The notes beneath the pieces are model-generated. The model was not told the DNA's origin. It saw only the letters and a program-made list of their open reading frames with translations, and ran no database searches. Shown here in pieces: positions 56,821-64,000 of a stretch of 64,000 nt of DNA. This DNA is from Floricoccus tropicus (GTDB taxonomy: Bacteria > Bacillota > Bacilli > Lactobacillales > Streptococcaceae): positions 1 to 64,000 of the forward strand of contig NZ_MKIR01000001.1 of the NCBI RefSeq assembly GCF_001832905.1, given 5' to 3'. Position 1 is the first letter of the stretch; each line of letters starts with the position of its first letter. Made by a program: the position numbers and the translations under genes.

Positions 56821-58550
56821 TTTGCTAATTCCTCCTCTGAAAGTTGTGATGCTGCAATATCATGATAGATTGGACAAGTTTTTAATAGTTCATGGTGGCT
56901 ACCAATTCCTACTACATCTCCCTCATTTAATACCACAATACGATCTGCATCCATAATTGTACCAACACGTTGTGCAACGATTAATACTGTTGAATCTTGA
57001 GTTACTTCTTTCAAACTAGCACGTAGTTTTTTATCAGTTTCATAATCCAAGGCTGAAAAACTATCATCAAAGATATAGATTTCCGGACGACGAATTATTG
57101 CGCGTGCAATAGCTAAACGCTGTCTTTGCCCACCTGAAAGGTTTGATCCACCTTCAGAAATTGGAGAATCAAATCCTTCTGGTAATTGTGATATGAATTC
57201 AGATGCTTGGGCAATATCAGTTGCTTTTTTCATATCGTCAATTGTCGCATCTTCCTTACCAAATCTTAGATTATCAGCAATAGTACCTTTGAATAGCAAA
57301 GCTTTTTGCGGTATAAAACCAATCTTATGACGCAGAGCTTCTATATTAAAGTCACGGACATTGACATCATCCACATAGACTGCTCCTTGACTTACATCAA
57401 AAAATCTTGGAATCAACTGAATTAGGGTCGACTTACCACTACCAGTACTTCCGATAAAGGCTATTGTTTCTCCAGGCTTGGCATCAAATGAAACATTACG
57501 AATTACTGGTGTTTCTGAAGGACCTGGATATGCAAATGTTACATCATCAAAAGTTACATAACCCTTCTTATCTGTATCTTTAACACCGTCTTTATTGTCT
57601 TTAATCATAGGTTCTGCATCAAGTGCTTCTTGGATACGGTTGGCAGAAACTGCGGCGCGTGGGTACATCATGAAGACTGTCGCAAATAACATGAATGAGA
57701 ATAGGGCATGGAAAATATATTCGATAAAAGCTACCAAGTCACCAAGCTTTAAGCTCCCTGCATCTATTTGAAGGCTACCTTGCCAGATAATAAATACCAT
57801 TACAGTATTAAATAGAACAAAGAATGCTGGTTGTGCAAGAGCCATCAAAGAGAATAGTCTTGTTGATGTATCAGCATATTTCTTATTTACTTTTTCAAAA
57901 CGTTTGCTTTCAAAATCTTCATTCACGAATGCACGTACAACACGGAGACCTGATAAATTTTCACGTAAAATGGCATTAATTTTGTCTAAATTCTTTTGTT
58001 GTTTTTTGGAAATTGGTTCTGAATAATAAGCAATTGCAATTACACCAATTAATAGGAAAGGTAGTGCACCTAAAACATACCATCCAAGCGTTCTATTAGT
58101 TCTCATTACGAGATATAAACTTGTTCCAAACATCAATGGCGTTGTAAAACCAAGTCTCAAAACATTCTGTAAGAAGAGCATGATTTGATAGGCATCATTG
58201 GTAACGCGCGTAATCAAAGATGATACTCCTATTGTTTCATACTCGCGATGAGAATATGTTTGGATTTTCTCATATAGATCATCACGAATATCAGCTGTAA
58301 CATTTGATGTTATCCGTGAAGTAACATATCCAAGACAGATATTTAAGGTAACTCCAACAACTATTATTGCAAGCATCCATATACCCATTTTTATGACATA
58401 TGAACGATCATTGTTGGGAATTCCTATATCTATCATCCAAGCTAGTAAAGTTGGTAGTCCTAGCTCGATTAAAATAAAGCCTAACACACAAATTAAATTA
58501 CAAAATAAAAGCTTTTTATTTTTCATTGTGTATTTCCACATTAATTTCAA
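56817..58550 (-). CDS. ABC exporter half, degenerate-site subunit
   Basis: 577 residues from TTG 58550 behind AAGGAGG (spacing 8); the longer ORF start at 58604 has no such site. Six membrane helices; Walker A GSTGSGKST, signature LSGGQRQR, but Walker B ends IFDDSFSALD, with Asp in place of catalytic Glu. With the partner's VSQGQ signature this makes one ATP site degenerate, a hallmark of heterodimeric exporters such as TM287/288. Confidence 0.9.
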   Translation of the reverse strand: MKLMWKYTMKNKKLLFCNLICVLGFILIELGLPTLLAWMIDIGIPNNDRSYVIKMGIWMLAIIVVGVTLNICLGYVTSRITSNVTADIRDDLYEKIQTYSHREYETIGVSSLITRVTNDAYQIMLFLQNVLRLGFTTPLMFGTSLYLVMRTNRTLGWYVLGALPFLLIGVIAIAYYSEPISKKQQKNLDKINAILRENLSGLRVVRAFVNEDFESKRFEKVNKKYADTSTRLFSLMALAQPAFFVLFNTVMVFIIWQGSLQIDAGSLKLGDLVAFIEYIFHALFSFMLFATVFMMYPRAAVSANRIQEALDAEPMIKDNKDGVKDTDKKGYVTFDDVTFAYPGPSETPVIRNVSFDAKPGETIAFIGSTGSGKSTLIQLIPRFFDVSQGAVYVDDVNVRDFNIEALRHKIGFIPQKALLFKGTIADNLRFGKEDATIDDMKKATDIAQASEFISQLPEGFDSPISEGGSNLSGGQRQRLAIARAIIRRPEIYIFDDSFSALDYETDKKLRASLKEVTQDSTVLIVAQRVGTIMDADRIVVLNEGDVVGIGSHHELLKTCPIYHDIAASQLSEEELAK

Positions 58551-58693
58551 TGAATGTACCTCCTTTTTATATACATTAACCCAAGTGTAACATAGGATAA
58601 ACATTTTTTAAACACATTAAGTTAAAAAACAAGGGACTCTATCTTTTGATTTATAATCATATTTAGAATATAATATTATATATAAAAAATTTA

Positions 58694-58981
58694 ATGAAAA
58701 TGGATGGTTCAATGGAAGAAAGTAAAAAAGACAAATTTGTAAATCTTTTAGGTAGAGTTGCGTCAACAATGTCTGTATTGATGTATGTTTCATACATTCC
58801 ACAGATTGCTGGAAACTTAGCAGGAAACAAGGGTAACCCCATTCAACCTTTCGTTGCTATGGTTAACTGTATCGTTTGGACTGCATACGGACTATTGCAA
58901 AAGAAAAAAGACTGGCCAATTGTTATCGCAAACGTACCAGGTATCGTCTTTGCAGGTATCGCATTTATTACAGCATTTTAA
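58694..58981 (+). CDS. SemiSWEET sugar transporter
   Basis: 95 residues (or about 89 from ATG 58712), one three-helix bundle unit with YVSYIPQIAGNLAGNKGNP carrying the PQ-type motif and NCIVWTAYGLL. Works as a homodimer for small sugars. Three in-frame ATGs (58694, 58700, 58712) occur, none with a strong ribosome-binding site. Confidence 0.88.
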   Translation: MKMDGSMEESKKDKFVNLLGRVASTMSVLMYVSYIPQIAGNLAGNKGNPIQPFVAMVNCIVWTAYGLLQKKKDWPIVIANVPGIVFAGIAFITAF

Positions 58982-58985
58982 AATT

Positions 58986-59016
58986 TTTTAAAACTTTCAT
59001 TTCGAAAGTTTTTTAT
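58986..59016 (+). terminator. Terminator after SemiSWEET gene
   Basis: AAAACTTTC and GAAAGTTTT arms followed by TTATTTT. Confidence 0.7.
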
Positions 59017-59029
59017 TTTGGAGGTTATA

Positions 59030-59683
59030 ATGGCAGAAATTAAAATAAGACATGAAAAAAAAGAAGATTATACTAACGTTGAAAAAGTAACTCGTGATGC
59101 ATTTTGGAACTTATATGTACCAGGATGTAATGAACATCTGATAATTCATAATCTTAGAAATCACGAGGACTATATTCCAGAACTTACCTTTGTGATTGAA
59201 GTTGATGGAAGAATTGCAGGTTCTATTTTTTATTCAAAAACAAGAATCTTAGATGACTCAGGTAAAGAAATCAGTCAAGTAATCACCTTTGGACCTGTTT
59301 CAATAGCACCTGAGTTTCATAATATGGGACTTGGTTCTAAACTAATTAACTATTCAATAGAAGAAGCTAAAAAATTAGGTTATAAAGCAATCATTATTGG
59401 TGGCTATCCTGCTTATTATGAACGCTTTGGTTTTACAGGTACTAAGAAATTTGGATTAAGCCTTGAAGATGGTAACTACTACTCAGGAATAATGGCACTT
59501 GAACTTGTCCCAAATGCATTAAGTGACATTAAAGGGCAAATTCAATTTTCTTCAGCACTTGAACCTGATGCAAACGAACTTGAAGAATTCGATGCTCAAT
59601 TCCCTCATAAAGAGAAAAAAGTTACGTCAAGTCAGGAAAAGTTTGCAAAGGCTGCTTCTGAACTTGATACAAAAGAATACTAA
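59030..59683 (+). CDS. GNAT-family N-acetyltransferase
   Basis: 217 residues from ATG 59030 behind GGAGG. Acetyl-CoA loop VSIAPEFHNMGLGSKLINY and IGGYPAYYERFGF fit YhbS-like acetyltransferases. An additional Glu-rich C-terminus of about 50 residues is present. Substrate unknown. Confidence 0.82.
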   Translation: MAEIKIRHEKKEDYTNVEKVTRDAFWNLYVPGCNEHLIIHNLRNHEDYIPELTFVIEVDGRIAGSIFYSKTRILDDSGKEISQVITFGPVSIAPEFHNMGLGSKLINYSIEEAKKLGYKAIIIGGYPAYYERFGFTGTKKFGLSLEDGNYYSGIMALELVPNALSDIKGQIQFSSALEPDANELEEFDAQFPHKEKKVTSSQEKFAKAASELDTKEY

Positions 59684-59685
59684 AA

Positions 59686-59736
59686 AAAGTTAACCCAGTA
59701 TAAACTCCTTTGGAGCAAAGATTAGGTTAACTTTTT
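59686..59736. terminator. Bidirectional terminator between acetyltransferase and DUF1054 genes
   Basis: AAAAAAGTTAACC pairs with GGTTAACTTTTTT across about 28 bases. Confidence 0.75.
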
Positions 59737-59739
59737 TCT

Positions 59740-60357
59740 TTAAATATGGTTTGCAGCTTTTAGAAGCTCAGTATAAATCGGAATTAAATTTTCATAAGTT
59801 TCTTCAACAAATTCCTTGGCTTTTTGAGGATCAGACCAAATATCGGAATCAGCAGGAATGACACGTCCAAATTCGAATTCACCTTTTTTTACATCACGAA
59901 GGCGCGTGATAGCTGCTTCTACTCCACCATCAGTGATTGGATAATATTCAGGGACCGTATGATCTTTAGAATATACAAAATCTTGAGGAAGTGAATTTAG
60001 GCTTTCTATATTATCTAATAAATAATCAGCCATTACTTTCTCTTCTTTTGGATTATCAATTAAAGATATATACATGAAAACATAATCTTTCCAAATTCCA
60101 AGTTGCAAATGTGGTTCAGATTTATAACCTCTCTTATTTAAAGAGATTGCTGACCAAGTGCTTTCAGGTGCATTTTTTGTACGACGAATATGTTGAGCTA
60201 TATGAACAAAAGCATCATGTCCTACTGCTTCTTCAACTTGCGGTTTAATTGATTCTAATACTTCCTTAAATACTGGCTGAATGTGAGCACGAATTTCCAC
60301 CATACGCTCATCCAAACCATTAACATTAAATACTTCAAAACTCTCTTCTGTAAACAT
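59740..60357 (-). CDS. DUF1054 (YktB-like) protein
   Basis: 205 residues, cytoplasmic. WSAISLNKRGYKSEPHLQLG and FGRVIPADSDIW are family blocks. YktB folds as a DUF1054 domain of unknown activity. Confidence 0.85.
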   Translation of the reverse strand: MFTEESFEVFNVNGLDERMVEIRAHIQPVFKEVLESIKPQVEEAVGHDAFVHIAQHIRRTKNAPESTWSAISLNKRGYKSEPHLQLGIWKDYVFMYISLIDNPKEEKVMADYLLDNIESLNSLPQDFVYSKDHTVPEYYPITDGGVEAAITRLRDVKKGEFEFGRVIPADSDIWSDPQKAKEFVEETYENLIPIYTELLKAANHI

Positions 60358-60426
60358 AACTACCTCTATCTCTTATTATCTTAAATTTATTATAACTGGA
60401 TAGAGTTCAAGGTGCAAGGTTGGTAA

Positions 60427-60723
60427 TCAGATAATGAATGACCATGTTAGAAGAATTGCTGACAGGATTATTTTAATCATTAGATGTTTTAAATTTACTT
60501 TCCCATTCATTAAATAACCATTTATAGGTCCAGTTATCAGCAAGATTATAAGTCCCAAAGGTACAAAAATTTTGTTTATCCATGAAATTAGTAGGAAAAA
60601 TGAGCCTAATAGGTTAAAAAAGCTTAGCCAATTTGGTAGTGAATATTTTTTTCTCAAAGAAATAAGGGAATATGCTAATAGAATTCCGTAAAGTGCTAAA
60701 ATAAGGTAAATTGTAATTTTCAT
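60427..60723 (-). CDS. Small membrane protein, unknown function
   Basis: 98 residues from ATG 60723, which has AGGAGG; the longer ORF reading passes into the intergenic repeat. Three membrane helices. No family recognised. Confidence 0.6.
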   Translation of the reverse strand: MKITIYLILALYGILLAYSLISLRKKYSLPNWLSFFNLLGSFFLLISWINKIFVPLGLIILLITGPINGYLMNGKVNLKHLMIKIILSAILLTWSFII

Positions 60724-60742
60724 GTTTCCTCCTAAGATTTTT

Positions 60743-60827
60743 ATAGGTGTCTGAAAGCGACGAGGACAAGGAGATGAGTTGAAGATAGAACTTGGGTTCA
60801 TCAAAGCGAATCGACGATGTAATCGTC
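60743..60827. repeat. Structured intergenic repeat (copy C)
   Basis: Inverse complement of 39002-39088 with about 73 percent identity by eye over 62 columns, sharing GATAGAACTT and GTTCATC. It contains a GACGATTACATCGTC hairpin. Confidence 0.55.
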
Positions 60828-60840
60828 TAGTTTCAGGTGA

Positions 60841-60873
60841 CTATGTTATAATTAAAACATAGGGTCTAAACCC
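60841..60873 (+). promoter_or_regulatory. Promoter/operator region of the MerR gene
   Basis: A dyad CTATGTT-N8-AACATAG (60841-60862) spans a TATAAT box, and GGGTCTAAACCC follows immediately. Dyads across the promoter are typical of MerR regulators; autoregulation is inferred. Confidence 0.4.
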
Positions 60874-60890
60874 CCTGTCAAGGAGAAACT

Positions 60891-61259
60891 ATGTATATTT
60901 CGGAATTCGTCAAAAATCAGTCTACTACGCTAGATACTGTTAAATTTTATATAAAAAACGGTTTGCTGACTCCTGAAAAGGATGGGAGCTGGTACGTTTT
61001 TGGTGAGCAAGATGCTGGCGATTTTAAAAATATTGTAGAGCTTAAGGAACTTGGTTTTTCGATTAAAGCAATAAAAAGAATAAAAGAGCTACATAGTACT
61101 TCTTGTTCAACTGACGAGCAATGGATGGAAAATTTGTCTATTGTGACTGATGAACTTGCAGATATTGATAGTAAAATTGCTGAGCTTATGAAAAGAAAAA
61201 TCAAGCTTGATAAAATACGAACTGAACTAAAAGAAAAATTAAGGAGACAAGATGTATAA
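60891..61259 (+). CDS. MerR-family regulator
   Basis: 122 residues. HTH MYISEFVKNQSTTLDTVKFY with the wing and LKELGFSIKAIKRIKEL; a C-terminal coiled coil. AAGGAG precedes the ATG. Its last 8 bases overlap the HAD gene, so the two are coupled. Confidence 0.88.
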   Translation: MYISEFVKNQSTTLDTVKFYIKNGLLTPEKDGSWYVFGEQDAGDFKNIVELKELGFSIKAIKRIKELHSTSCSTDEQWMENLSIVTDELADIDSKIAELMKRKIKLDKIRTELKEKLRRQDV

Positions 61260-62070
61260 ATTAATAGCTTTTGACATGGATGGAACGCTTTTGACTAGCC
61301 AAAAAATAATCGCCGAATCTAGTATTGAAGCAATAAAAAAAGCCGAATCTGTTGGAAAAAATGTTGTATTATCTACTGGTCGAGCTTTGGTTGAACTGAA
61401 TCAATATATGCCTGTGCTTCCCGATGTAGAATATGGTGTTCTTGCAAGCGGTGCTTTAGTCTACGATTTTAAAAATAAAAAGATTTTACATCAACATAAG
61501 ATTCCAGCAAGTATTGTAGATCAAATTCGTGCAATTGTTAAAGAAAAGAAAACTATGGTAATTGCTATGATCAATGGGCAAATATATGTTCAACGGTCAC
61601 ACTATGACCATATCGAAAATTATCATATGGATTACTACAAAGATTTATATACTAATGCAGCTACATTCGTTGATGATATTTGTCAAATATTAAAGGGTGA
61701 ACGAGAAAATTTTGAAAAAATAAACCTTTACCATTTTACTGATAAGGATAGATTAGATACATATGAAGAACTAAGAAAAGAAAATATTACTATTGTTAAG
61801 GCTGAGGAAACTGGTGTCGAAATTACTGACAAAGGTGTTGAAAAAGGTGAAGGTCTTGAGTTCTTATGCGATTATTTGAACATACCTATATCTCAAGCGA
61901 TTGCTGTGGGTGATGCAGATAATGATGAAAGTATGATTAAAATTGCAGGACTTGGTGTTGCCATGGGAAATGCCAATGAAAATATAAAATCACTTGCTGA
62001 TGTCGTTGTGAATGATAACGATCACGGAGGATGTGCTCAAGTGATTGATGAATATTTATTGGTTGATTAA
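61252..62070 (+). CDS. Cof-type HAD phosphatase
   Basis: 272 residues. HAD motifs: FDMDGTLL, a Ser/Thr in LSTGRA, a conserved Lys near KGVEKGEGLEFL, and VGDADNDESMI. Members dephosphorylate sugar phosphates or FMN. Coupled to MerR upstream. Confidence 0.9.
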   Translation: MYKLIAFDMDGTLLTSQKIIAESSIEAIKKAESVGKNVVLSTGRALVELNQYMPVLPDVEYGVLASGALVYDFKNKKILHQHKIPASIVDQIRAIVKEKKTMVIAMINGQIYVQRSHYDHIENYHMDYYKDLYTNAATFVDDICQILKGERENFEKINLYHFTDKDRLDTYEELRKENITIVKAEETGVEITDKGVEKGEGLEFLCDYLNIPISQAIAVGDADNDESMIKIAGLGVAMGNANENIKSLADVVVNDNDHGGCAQVIDEYLLVD

Positions 62071-62085
62071 AACATAATATTATGA

Positions 62086-62119
62086 GAAAAAGTATGTCGC
62101 ACGAAGACATACTTTTTTG
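62086..62119. terminator. Terminator between the HAD gene and the CRISPR array
   Basis: A perfect AAAAGTATGTC/GACATACTTTT stem with T-runs on both strands; can end the HAD mRNA and the minus-strand array transcript. Confidence 0.8.
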
Positions 62120-62156
62120 TATTTTTTAATTTACACGTTAACTTTATAGGATCAGA

Positions 62157-63775
62157 ATCTTTCTTGAGATATTAAAAACATAGCACTAAAACGTGTCGTC
62201 TGTTTGTTCATCTGTATCATCTGTTTTGGAAGCATTCAAGAAACATAGCACTAAAACACTGAATACCAGCTTTAGCATCGTTAGCATGTTTTGGAAGCAC
62301 TCAATTTAACATAGCACTAAAACTAGCATTTTTATTATTAATATTTCTATTCTGTTTTGGAAGCATTCAATTTAACATAGCACTAAAACTACATTATAGC
62401 GACATCATTCTTTTTAAAAGTTTTGGAAGCATTCAATTTAACATAGCACTAAAACAATCCAATCAGACCATTTATCAACTTTGAAGTTTTGGAAGCATTC
62501 AATTTAACATAGCACTAAAACTATGAATGTAATATCATTACAGAAAAAGAAGTTTTGGAAGCATTCAATTTAACATAGCACTAAAACTGAAGAAGATGAA
62601 GTATATCCTGCTCCTATGTTTTGGAAGCATTCAATTTAACATAGCACTAAAACTTCCAGGCTTCTATATCACACATATCAAGTGTTTTGGAAGCATTCAA
62701 TTTAACATAGCACTAAAACTCGTAAAAATTATTAATATAGATGTCTATAGTTTTGGAAGCATTCAATTTAACATAGCACTAAAACTATTAGATATGTTTG
62801 CTTGCTCTATTAGTCGTTTTGGAAGCATTCAATTTAACATAGCACTAAAACTCATATACTTTCATAAAATCAATTTTTAGCGTTTTGGAAGCATTCAATT
62901 TAACATAGCACTAAAACATCTGCTTTGCGTGCATTGATGTGTTTTTTGTTTTGGAAGCATTCAATTTAACATAGCACTAAAACACCTGCTTACTGCTACA
63001 TCAAATGTCACAAGTTTTGGAAGCATTCAATTTAACATAGCACTAAAACTGTTACTGATAATTAGTTTAATCACTGCAAGTTTTGGAAGCATTCAATTTA
63101 ACATAGCACTAAAACATACTTAACGCATTAGAGACTACTACAACTGTTTTGGAAGCATTCAATTTAACATAGCACTAAAACTTGATATTAACATTTCATT
63201 TAACTTTTCTAGTTTTGGAAGCATTCAATTTAACATAGCACTAAAACCCCTTGTTTTGTATTTCGTCTAACGTATACGTTTTGGAAGCATTCAATTTAAC
63301 ATAGCACTAAAACGTAGTTCGTTGGATCAGAATTTAAAAGATTGTTTTGGAAGCATTCAATTTAACATAGCACTAAAACTTACAAATTTAGGTGTTAATT
63401 GGAATGGTGGTTTTGGAAGCATTCAATTTAACATAGCACTAAAACGTGCATGAATGCCTCTCCTATTTTCAACGTGTTTTGGAAGCATTCAATTTAACAT
63501 AGCACTAAAACTGAGAAGCAAAGAAATGAACTAGCAGACTAGTTTTGGAAGCATTCAATTTAACATAGCACTAAAACTACCTCGTGATTACCGATACAAG
63601 AGTGAGAGTTTTGGAAGCATTCAATTTAACATAGCACTAAAACACCTACCTTGCAACACTATCATTTTTAAATGTTTTGGAAGCATTCAATTTAACATAG
63701 CACTAAAACAAAAAGTTATAGATGTTCAAAACTTAAAATGTTTTGGAAGCATTCAATTTAACATAGCACTAAAAC
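62157..63775 (-). CRISPR. Type II-A CRISPR array, 24 repeats plus one degenerate, 24 spacers
   Basis: A 36-nt repeat, on the minus strand beginning GTTTTAGTGCTATG and ending GAATGCTTCCAAAAC, recurs at exact 66-base spacing from 62288 to 63740 (23 copies; the one at 62288 has one substitution). An altered 35-nt copy lies at 62223. A half-repeat matching only its last 19 bases or so lies at 62157-62192. All 24 spacers are 30 nt and differ by eye. The decay at the low-coordinate end, the leader at the high-coordinate end and the csn2 gene beyond set transcription as minus strand, with newest spacers nearest 63.77 kb. Confidence 0.98.
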
Positions 63776-63891
63776 CTCGTAGAATTTTTCTTTGAGGTTT
63801 TTTAGCATGCTATTAACCCTAGCAAGGCTTCAAAATTCAATCTCCCATAGTTTTATTTAACTTATTATATCATAATATTGAACTAATTATA
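63776..63891 (-). promoter_or_regulatory. CRISPR leader
   Basis: The leader ends CTACGAG against the first repeat, a form fitting the CTRCGAG leader-end group of type II-A systems (established knowledge as recalled). TATAAT boxes (63866-63871 and 63888-63893) lie within it. A segment near 63827-63850 resembles the repeat (see findings). Confidence 0.7.
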
Positions 63892-63906
63892 TCATAATAT
63901 TGAACT
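63864..63906 (-). repeat. Two 21-bp direct repeats at the csn2 3' end
   Basis: Copies at 63864-63884 and 63886-63906 are identical (on the plus strand beginning ATTATATCATAATATTG). The second covers the last codons and stop of csn2; the first lies in the leader. Confidence 0.8.
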
Positions 63907-64000
63907 CATATAAAAATCATCATCTAACATGTATTGTGGAAATCCATACACTTTTCTTGGCTCAACAAGCAAGACTTTTCCTCCTAATAAAGACGAATGC
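63892..64000 (-). CDS. csn2: CRISPR-associated protein Csn2 (C-terminal end)
   Basis: Only the last 35 codons are in the window. They read GGKVLLVEPRKVYGFPQYML, then DDDFYMSSIL. This aligns with the C-terminus of streptococcal Csn2 as I recall it ([20 protein letters not shown]). Csn2 forms a tetrameric ring on DNA ends during spacer acquisition. Being adjacent to the leader it is the last cas gene of a cas9-cas1-cas2-csn2 order; the other genes are outside the window. Confidence 0.85.
   Translation of the reverse strand, partial: HSSLLGGKVLLVEPRKVYGFPQYMLDDDFYMSSIL

Noticed and set aside
62596-62880. Open frame of 94 residues with repeated FGSIQFNIALKL
   Set aside because: It is only the CRISPR repeat read as protein; each period is one repeat-spacer unit.
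63776-63891. tracrRNA within the leader
   Set aside because: The segment near 63.84 kb resembles the repeat sense strand rather than an anti-repeat, and no nexus or terminator hairpins typical of tracrRNA follow. The tracrRNA is expected near cas9 outside the window.
1-64000. tRNA, rRNA, complete insertion sequence or prophage
   Set aside because: No cloverleaf, rRNA stretch, transposase or integrase was recognised on either strand.

Overview
The window looks like chromosomal DNA of a low-GC Firmicute of the order Lactobacillales, most likely family Streptococcaceae. Pointers are the gene neighbourhoods dfrA-clpX-engB, nagB facing queA, and DUF1149-degV-dapB-cca-ABC-F, a KxYKxGKxW-type surface-protein signal, NagR-type operators, and a type II-A CRISPR locus. 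Some content is unusual for core streptococci (a subfamily-2-like PyrF, four tandem DUF2975 genes). A less-sampled genus such as Floricoccus or a Lactococcus relative is possible, but this is inference. No rRNA, tRNA, complete insertion sequence or prophage was seen.

Layout. 1-0.5 kb: 5' part of a repeat-rich surface adhesin on the minus strand. 1.1-3.1 kb: cysK-cysE behind a T-box leader. 3.1-9.7 kb: small membrane protein, RsuA, NUDIX, TPR protein, a DacA-type carboxypeptidase, a membrane-anchored coiled-coil protein, a metallophosphoesterase and an acetyltransferase. 9.7-11.1 kb: infC-rpmI-rplT with an attenuator-like leader and a non-AUG infC start. 11.2-13.8 kb: secreted CHAP/ChW/SH3b protein, lipoprotein and a small membrane protein. 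14-28.3 kb: housekeeping on the minus strand (YczE-like, engB, clpX, dfrA, thyA, ABC-F, cca, dapB, degV, DUF1149, trmD, rimM, khpA, rpsP, HAD phosphatase, gor).

28.4-41.3 kb is the more accessory part. It holds a CPBP protease, an XRE regulator and four consecutive DUF2975 membrane proteins; tandem MgtC/SapB paralogs; a methyltransferase, hydrolase, short ORF and TVP38 cluster; an ABC exporter beside a small membrane gene that appears frameshifted at a T8 tract; and a membrane-linked XRE regulator gene broken by a 115-bp hairpin-rich insertion. Related structured intergenic repeats occur near 39.0 and 60.8 kb.

41.4-60.4 kb: nagB under a palindromic operator, queA, HdeD-like protein, pyrF, pepV, uvrC, a zinc metallopeptidase, a giant 2-hydroxyacyl-CoA dehydratase activase-like protein beside a divergent TetR regulator, a heterodimeric ABC exporter with one degenerate ATP site, SemiSWEET and others. 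60.4-62.1 kb: small membrane protein, MerR regulator and Cof-type HAD phosphatase.

62.1-64.0 kb: a type II-A CRISPR array (24 recognisable 36-nt repeats plus one half-repeat, 24 spacers of 30 nt) transcribed on the minus strand, its leader ending CTACGAG, and the 3' end of csn2 at the window edge. cas9, cas1, cas2 and probably the tracrRNA lie beyond the window.
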